Shown here: piece by piece, positions 63,165-64,000 of the stretch
Layout: every line of letters begins with the position of its first letter
Numbering within the stretch: position 1 is the stretch's first letter
Origin: Synechococcus sp. CS-1325
Lineage (GTDB): Bacteria; Cyanobacteriota; Cyanobacteriia; PCC-6307; Cyanobiaceae
Reading direction: 5' to 3'
DNA length: 64,000 nt
Assembly (NCBI GenBank): GCA_025128135.1
Contig: JAHLYW010000043.1
Span: forward strand, 1-64,000
Position numbers and translations under genes: made by a program
The notes under the pieces: generated by a model
What the model saw: only the letters and a program-made list of their open reading frames with translations
Told to the model about the DNA's origin: nothing
Databases searched by the model: none

Positions 63165-63470
63165 TCATCCCTGGGTTTGGCGCCCCTCCCGGATCTCGTT
63201 GAGCAGGGCATCGAGGTCCAGATCGAGCTGGGTGAGGGAATCCGGCTCGCTCTGCCAGAGGGCTTCGATCGCGCAGAGCCGCTCCGCCACACCCCTCAGC
63301 CCCTGCTCGTCGTGGAGGCGCCGGAGCTCTTCGAGCAGAACCGGCATCCGAATTGATTCGGCCCGCAACGCCCTGCGCAGGTCGGCCTGGGTGCGGCCGC
63401 TGTGACGCAACCACTCCTTCAGGAAAACCTGCAGCTCCTCAAGCTGATCGGGGCTCAACGTGACCATCAA
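63165..63470 (-). CDS. Small helical protein, possible HTH (hypothetical)
   Basis: 101 residues (MMVTLSPDQLEELQVFLKEW; LRHSGRTQADLRRALRAESI; RMPVLLEELRRLHDEQGLRG). The SGRTQADLRRALRAESIRMPVLLEELRR part has the spacing of an HTH-XRE or similar DNA-binding helix pair, but is not a strong match. Acidic, no membrane segment. It overlaps the YkvA-like stop by 4 bases and leads into the secreted-protein gene 31 bases further on. Confidence 0.65.
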   Translation of the reverse strand: MMVTLSPDQLEELQVFLKEWLRHSGRTQADLRRALRAESIRMPVLLEELRRLHDEQGLRGVAERLCAIEALWQSEPDSLTQLDLDLDALLNEIREGRQTQG

Positions 63471-63877
63471 CGGGACGGAGGAAACCAGCGATCCAGCTTG
63501 CGCCTGGCCCGCAGTTTGATGTCCGGGGTCAGGTGGGTGCCGGCCATGCCCAGCAGGGCGGTGAGAGCCACCAGGTCGTCGCTGAAACCCGCCACCGGGA
63601 TGAAATCGGGGATCAGATCAAGCGGCAGAACCAGGTAGGTGAGCGCGGCGAGAACCGTGAACCTCACCTGAACCGGAGTGCTTCCATCCAGCAACAGCTC
63701 CAGACATTCGATCGCCGGCAGGGCGATGGCACGACCGGCGCGTCGCAGCAGACGCTGCAGCAGACCTTCGTCGACCACACTGCTTTGAAGGACCTCGGCT
63801 TCCAGCGTGGTGCCGTCATCAGAGGCGGCACTGGATGGGTCGGACGAAGCGTCGAAAGGGATGTCGGAGCTGGCCAT
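63467..63877 (-). CDS. YkvA (DUF1232) family membrane protein
   Basis: 136 residues. A polar Ser/Asp-rich start of about 35 residues is followed by the DUF1232 core: TYLVLPLDLIPDFIPVAGFS and DDLVALTALLGMAGTHLTPD, with the invariant P-x-D-L-I-P-D and DD pairs, then IKLRARRKLDRWF. ATG at 63877. It is the first gene of a four-gene leftward run (YkvA-like, HTH-like, secreted, PsiE-like), with 4-base overlaps at its two ends. The last 123 bases of the window, upstream of it, hold only a GGGGA-TCT-TCCCC palindrome at 63960-63972. Confidence 0.88.
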   Translation of the reverse strand: MASSDIPFDASSDPSSAASDDGTTLEAEVLQSSVVDEGLLQRLLRRAGRAIALPAIECLELLLDGSTPVQVRFTVLAALTYLVLPLDLIPDFIPVAGFSDDLVALTALLGMAGTHLTPDIKLRARRKLDRWFPPSR

Positions 63878-64000
63878 GGTCGTTCCACAGCAATGAACCT
63901 GTTCATCATCCTCTGCCGATCCCAGGCGGACAAGTTCGGTTTCAGGAACAATCAGGATCGGGGATCTTCCCCTAGGCGATCTCTACAAGACCGCTCTGAA

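Overview
The window reads as a piece of chromosome from a GC-rich unicellular cyanobacterium of the Synechococcus/Cyanobium type. The support is gene content: a partial psbA (D1), psbY, psbP, ndhL, the carotenoid isomerase crtH, ycf54 (chlorophyll cyclase partner), a type III glutamine synthetase, an iron-uptake-type porin, and several small proteins seen mainly in cyanobacteria. The cyanobacterial palindrome GCGATCGC also occurs (for example at 9165, 12796, 26707 and 30577). Genes are dense, many overlap by ATGA or GTGA junctions, and almost all long secondary frames are GC-driven shadows of real genes.

Layout. 1-10.3 kb: psbA 5' end, tRNA-Lys, a gamma-carbonic-anhydrase-like protein, psbY-trmFO-crtH, an atypical response regulator, the monothiol glutaredoxin/BolA pair, a PlsC-type acyltransferase, pdxJ-ycf54 and a Nif11-like protein. 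10.3-19.9 kb: a phosphatase followed by an overlapping recC-recB-recD operon. 19.9-25.8 kb: glnN, a phosphomannose-isomerase-type cupin, a DEAD-box RNA helicase with a structured leader, and small proteins. 25.8-36.4 kb: an ABC exporter, a ParB-like protein, a LytR-CpsA-Psr protein, then TolC plus two FUSC-like membrane proteins running into a convergent HlyD plus small membrane protein operon (a probable envelope export system), with a FAD oxidoreductase and psbP. 36.4-40.3 kb: recR-lipA-gltS-gap. 40.5-42.4 kb: a less GC-rich patch with an orphan Anbu-type proteasome homologue, a 14-bp tandem repeat and a DUF4239 membrane protein. 42.6-51.5 kb: a leftward block with DUF2252, a ClC channel, a porin, a large membrane iron-sulfur/cyclic-nucleotide-fold fusion, a GNAT-like protein and a GST-DUF952 fusion.

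51.5-55.8 kb is an accessory island: sparse coding, an orphan Nif11-like peptide, an ABC transmembrane-only protein, an IS3-family element and a tRNA-Leu at its right edge. 55.9-64 kb returns to core genes: ndhL-DUF3007-trpA, a methyltransferase, feoB facing feoA, a cytochrome c6-like protein, a Nif11-cupin fusion, a PsiE-like protein and a YkvA-like protein.

The most unusual items are the membrane Fe-S/cNMP-fold fusion (46961-49750), three separate Nif11-like proteins with no modification enzyme in view, an IS3 element whose orfA and orfB are joined only through an A8 run, a recR lacking any ATG, GTG or TTG start for its N-terminus, and a response regulator lacking the phospho-acceptor Asp. 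Functional calls come from reading the translations and remembered family features; no database search was run.
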